Assembly (NCBI GenBank): GCA_027051315.1
Contig: JALTZE010000303.1
Coordinates: 1 to 8,616, forward strand
Length of the DNA: 8,616 nucleotides
Direction: 5' to 3'
Source of the DNA: Micavibrio sp.
GTDB lineage: Bacteria > Pseudomonadota > Alphaproteobacteria > Micavibrionales > Micavibrionaceae
A program made the translations under genes and the position numbers. Position 1 is the first letter of the stretch; each line of letters opens with the position of its first letter. Shown one piece after another: positions 6,857 to 8,616 of this stretch. Under the pieces are notes generated by a model. It saw only the letters and a program-made list of their open reading frames with translations. It was not told where the DNA came from and did not search any database.

Positions 6857-7288
6857 TTAACCCTCCACAACTTCTAGACCCATTGAACGGGCAGTACCAG
6901 CGATAATCGCTATTGCTGCTTCCATATCATTTGCGTTAAGGTCCGCTTTTTTAATTTCAACAATTTCTTTAATCTGACTTACTTTAACAGTTCCAACAAC
7001 TTCCTTACCCGGATTGTTGGCACCAGATTTAAGCTTCGCTGCTTTTTTCAATAAGAATGAAGCAGGAGGAGTTTTTGTTACAAATGTAAAGGAACGGTCT
7101 TCATAAACTGTGATAACCACAGGAATTGGCATTCCTTTTTCCATGCTTTCTGTTTTAGCATTAAATGCTTTACAGAATTCCATGATATTAACACCATGCT
7201 GACCCAATGCTGGACCAACTGGTGGAGACGGATTAGCAGCACCCGCCATGACCTGCAATGAGATCTTACCTGTTACTTTTTTAGCCAT
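6857..7288 (-). CDS. rplK: 50S ribosomal protein L11
   Basis: L11 binds the GTPase-associated region of 23S rRNA with L10 and is the thiopeptide and stringent-response (RelA) contact point. At 143 residues it has the normal length. The Pro-rich N-terminal region [16 protein letters not shown] (20-35) and the rRNA-binding C-terminal domain with [16 protein letters not shown] and [10 protein letters not shown] are intact. The start is taken as ATG 7288 (MAKKVTGK), because GGAGAG (7298-7293) sits just upstream; an in-frame TTG at 7300 overlaps that site and would add four unneeded residues. It is followed two bases later by rplA and preceded by a 185-base structured leader, the place where L1 autoregulation would be expected. 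Confidence 0.98.
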   Translation of the reverse strand: MAKKVTGKISLQVMAGAANPSPPVGPALGQHGVNIMEFCKAFNAKTESMEKGMPIPVVITVYEDRSFTFVTKTPPASFLLKKAAKLKSGANNPGKEVVGTVKVSQIKEIVEIKKADLNANDMEAAIAIIAGTARSMGLEVVEG

Positions 7289-7292
7289 TTTG

Positions 7293-7298
7293 CTCTCC
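7293..7298 (-). promoter_or_regulatory. Ribosome binding site of rplK (decides the start codon)
   Basis: GGAGAG lies four bases before the ATG at 7288. The upstream in-frame TTG at 7300 partly precedes this motif and has no site of its own, so the shorter protein MAKKVTGK is preferred. This also matches the usual N-terminus of L11. Confidence 0.75.
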
Positions 7299-7393
7299 AA
7301 AGTTAGATGTTAGAGTTTTCGTGGTACGACTTGCTGTGGCTCTTTAAATATGTACAAATATATACAGATTTCAGCTATATCTCCCACGCTTCA

Positions 7394-7418
7394 CCCATAA
7401 TGGGCTTTATCCATAAAG
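7394..7418 (-). other. Two abutting perfect hairpins in the rplK leader
   Basis: Between nusG and rplK the transcript forms CUUUAU-GG-AUAAAG (7418-7405) and, with no gap, CCCAU-U-AUGGG (7404-7394). Realistic loops would use 4-5 bp of each. Such side-by-side helices are the kind of target a ribosomal protein repressor (L1 in the known L11 operon) could use; no direct match to the L1 site of 23S rRNA was recognised. The remainder of the 185-base gap is AT-rich, and no gene was found. Confidence 0.4.
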
Positions 7419-7429
7419 GATTTTGCGGC

Positions 7430-7458
7430 ACACTACATGGTGGAAATTAATAATGCAA
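7430..7458 (-). promoter_or_regulatory. Possible promoter of rplK-rplA
   Basis: TTGCAT (7458-7453) is followed by 17 bases and TAGTGT (7435-7430) on the minus strand. Spacing is ideal, but the boxes match consensus only partly. A start near 7423 would place the twin hairpins at the very beginning of the leader. Read-through from secE-nusG is the alternative, since no terminator was seen after nusG. Confidence 0.28.
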
Positions 7459-7473
7459 GATTTTTTTATATAA

Positions 7474-8007
7474 TTAAATTTTTTCTACTTGCGTATATTC
7501 AAGTTCAACAGGTGTCGCACGCCCAAAAATAGAAACAGATACTTTTAATTTACCTTTTTCTTCATCAACTTCTTCGACCAGACCGTTGAATGATGCAAAT
7601 GGTCCATCGGATACTTTTACTTCTTCTCCGATATCGAATGATATTGATTGCCTTGGCCTTTCTACGCCTTCTTCTATTTGTTGCAGCATCTTTTGAGCTT
7701 CTTTTTCGGAGATAGGGCAAGGCTTATTACCTGCACCGAGAAAGCCTGTAACTTTTGGTGTATTTTTAACCAGATGCCATATATCATCATCCATAGCAAT
7801 TTTAGCAAGGACATAACCTGGGAAAAAGTTACGTTCTACATTTACTTTTTGTCCGCGTTTTACTTCAAGCACCTCTTCTTTTGGAACTAGGATTTCTTCT
7901 ATTTTATCATCTAGACTTTGCTTTATAGCTTTTTCTCTGATTGCATCTGCAACCTTATTTTCAAAGCCAGAATAAACGTGGATTACATACCAGCGAGCTT
8001 TTACCAT
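7474..8007 (-). CDS. nusG: Transcription termination/antitermination factor NusG
   Basis: NusG is the universal elongation factor that binds the beta prime clamp of RNA polymerase and links it to Rho or to the ribosome (S10). It has 177 residues. The NGN domain spans about 3-110: WYVIHVYSGFENKVADAI, then NFFPGYVLAKI and WHLVKNTPKVTGFLG. The KOW domain spans about 124-177: GEEVKVSDGPFASFNGLVEEVD and VSIFGRATPVELEYTQVEKI. Both are complete, with residues typical of proteobacterial NusG. AAGGA lies about nine bases before the ATG. It follows secE after 25 bases and probably shares its transcript, the standard secE-nusG pairing. It is separated from rplK by the structured leader. Confidence 0.98.
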   Translation of the reverse strand: MVKARWYVIHVYSGFENKVADAIREKAIKQSLDDKIEEILVPKEEVLEVKRGQKVNVERNFFPGYVLAKIAMDDDIWHLVKNTPKVTGFLGAGNKPCPISEKEAQKMLQQIEEGVERPRQSISFDIGEEVKVSDGPFASFNGLVEEVDEEKGKLKVSVSIFGRATPVELEYTQVEKI

Positions 8008-8032
8008 TTTAAAAATTCCTTTTCTTTAAATT

Positions 8033-8230
8033 TTAAGCACCAATTGAAAGGATAGAACGGACTATCCATGCTAGAATTTGATCGGATACAAACAAAAACA
8101 GTGAAGCTATAGTAACCATAATAAATACTGCGATAGTTCCAGAAACAAGTTCAGCTTTATTCGGCCATGTTGTTTTTCTTGCTTCTGATTTTACCTGACG
8201 AATAAATTCCATAGGTGATGTTTTTGCCAT
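8033..8230 (-). CDS. secE: Preprotein translocase subunit SecE
   Basis: SecE is the small essential clamp of the SecYEG protein-conducting channel in the inner membrane. It has 65 residues, the single-span form usual in alphaproteobacteria rather than the three-span E. coli form. The cytoplasmic amphipathic part carries the family motif VKSEARKTTWP (about 13-23). One membrane helix follows at about 30-57, rich in I, V, F and L, and then a short tail. The start ATG is preceded by AAAGG about eight bases upstream. It lies immediately upstream of nusG, its normal partner gene. In many alphaproteobacteria a tRNA-Trp gene precedes secE; none is seen here. Confidence 0.95.
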   Translation of the reverse strand: MAKTSPMEFIRQVKSEARKTTWPNKAELVSGTIAVFIMVTIASLFLFVSDQILAWIVRSILSIGA

Positions 8231-8276
8231 TTTATAACCCTTTGATTTATATAAACAAACTTCAAACCTTTAAGCA

Positions 8277-8323
8277 TTGGTTCGTGTCTTGACTTTCGTT
8301 TCTGTCAGCTGATTTTGAACCAA
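8277..8323. repeat. Nested inverted repeat between rlmE and secE
   Basis: Perfect 7-base arms TTGGTTC (8277-8283) and GAACCAA (8317-8323) enclose 33 bases that contain a second pair, TGAC (8290-8293) and GTCA (8304-8307). The nested arrangement could fold as a stem with an internal loop in the secE leader RNA. It has no following U run, so it is unlikely to be a terminator. The rest of the 166-base gap (8231-8396) is AT-rich, and no gene, tRNA or convincing promoter was found in it. Confidence 0.4.
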
Positions 8324-8396
8324 ATTTTAAGGGAATGTATTTTTATTTACACCATATAATCATAAAATAAAAGATATATTTTAAAGTTTTTTAAGA

Positions 8397-8616
8397 TTAT
8401 TTTCTGAAACCTTGCGCTATTACATATTGTTCGGCTGACTCCTTACGGCTTGATGGTGGTTTTATATGTTTTACTGTTTTAAAATCTTTTTTCATTTGTG
8501 TTAGAAGCTCACCTTGCGCACCACCTTGTAAAACTTTCGCCATGAAAGTTCCTTCGGGTTTTAAAACTTGAATGGCAAAATGATATGCCATTTCAACCAG
8601 CGCCATTATTCTTAAA
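8397..8616 (-). CDS. rlmE: 23S rRNA (uridine 2552) 2'-O-methyltransferase RlmE (FtsJ), C-terminal part
   Basis: The last 72 residues of RlmE are visible, running off the right edge; the frame continues upstream as LRIMALVEMAYHF. RlmE uses S-adenosylmethionine to methylate the ribose of U2552 in the A-loop of 23S rRNA during late 50S assembly. The catalytic Lys of the K-D-K-E tetrad is in FMAKVLQGG, and its Glu is in SSRKESAEQYV. KPPSSR and the ending VIAQGFRK are typical of the family. The N-terminal SAM-binding motif is outside the window. It lies upstream of secE in the same direction, a ribosome-assembly gene beside the ribosomal cluster. No GC-rich terminator separates them, so co-transcription is possible. 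Confidence 0.92.
   Translation of the reverse strand, partial: LRIMALVEMAYHFAIQVLKPEGTFMAKVLQGGAQGELLTQMKKDFKTVKHIKPPSSRKESAEQYVIAQGFRK

Noticed and set aside
8231..8396. tRNA-Trp upstream of secE, suggested by GGTTCAAAATC
   Set aside because: No acceptor stem, anticodon arm or D-arm could be built around it. The motif is one arm of the inverted repeat.

Overview
The window is an AT-rich stretch of bacterial chromosome. It carries the secE-nusG-rplK-rplA-rplJ-rplL-rpoB ribosomal protein and RNA polymerase cluster on the minus strand. The RpoB, L7/L12, L10 and NusG sequences look alphaproteobacterial, and the base composition suggests a low-GC lineage such as gut, host-associated or Rickettsiales/Rhodospirillales-like groups. 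That placement is an inference from remembered family sequences, with no search behind it.

Layout in minus-strand transcription order, from the right edge: the 3' end of rlmE (23S rRNA 2'-O-methyltransferase), a 166-base gap with a long inverted repeat, secE, nusG, a 185-base leader with two abutting hairpins, then rplK and rplA. A strong bidirectional terminator follows, shared with a convergent plus-strand gene of the ACC deaminase/D-cysteine desulfhydrase family. That gene sits where rplA and rplJ are normally adjacent. Next come a divergent promoter region, an L10-type autoregulatory leader, rplJ, rplL, a terminator/attenuator with a 340-base leader, and rpoB. At the left edge is a receiver-domain protein whose ATG overlaps the rpoB stop codon.

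The genes serve core gene expression: translocase (SecE), transcription elongation (NusG), the ribosomal stalk and its base (L11, L1, L10, L7/L12) and RNA polymerase beta. The usual single cluster appears divided into transcription units. One is rplK-rplA, possibly with secE-nusG upstream, ending at the shared terminator. The other is rplJ-rplL-(rpoB), with its own very good promoter and leader.

Two things are abnormal. First, rpoB stops after 1085 residues, inside the dispensable region II of beta. It lacks the whole C-terminal part, including the KMAGRHGNKG active-site segment, and rpoC does not follow. A sensory receiver-domain gene follows instead, with a TAATG stop/start overlap. This is a split rpoB, a rearrangement with a full copy elsewhere, or an assembly chimera, and the window alone cannot decide. 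Second, the inserted PLP enzyme gene looks acquired. Its apparent promoter overlaps the rplJ promoter head to head, with the two -10 boxes sharing bases.
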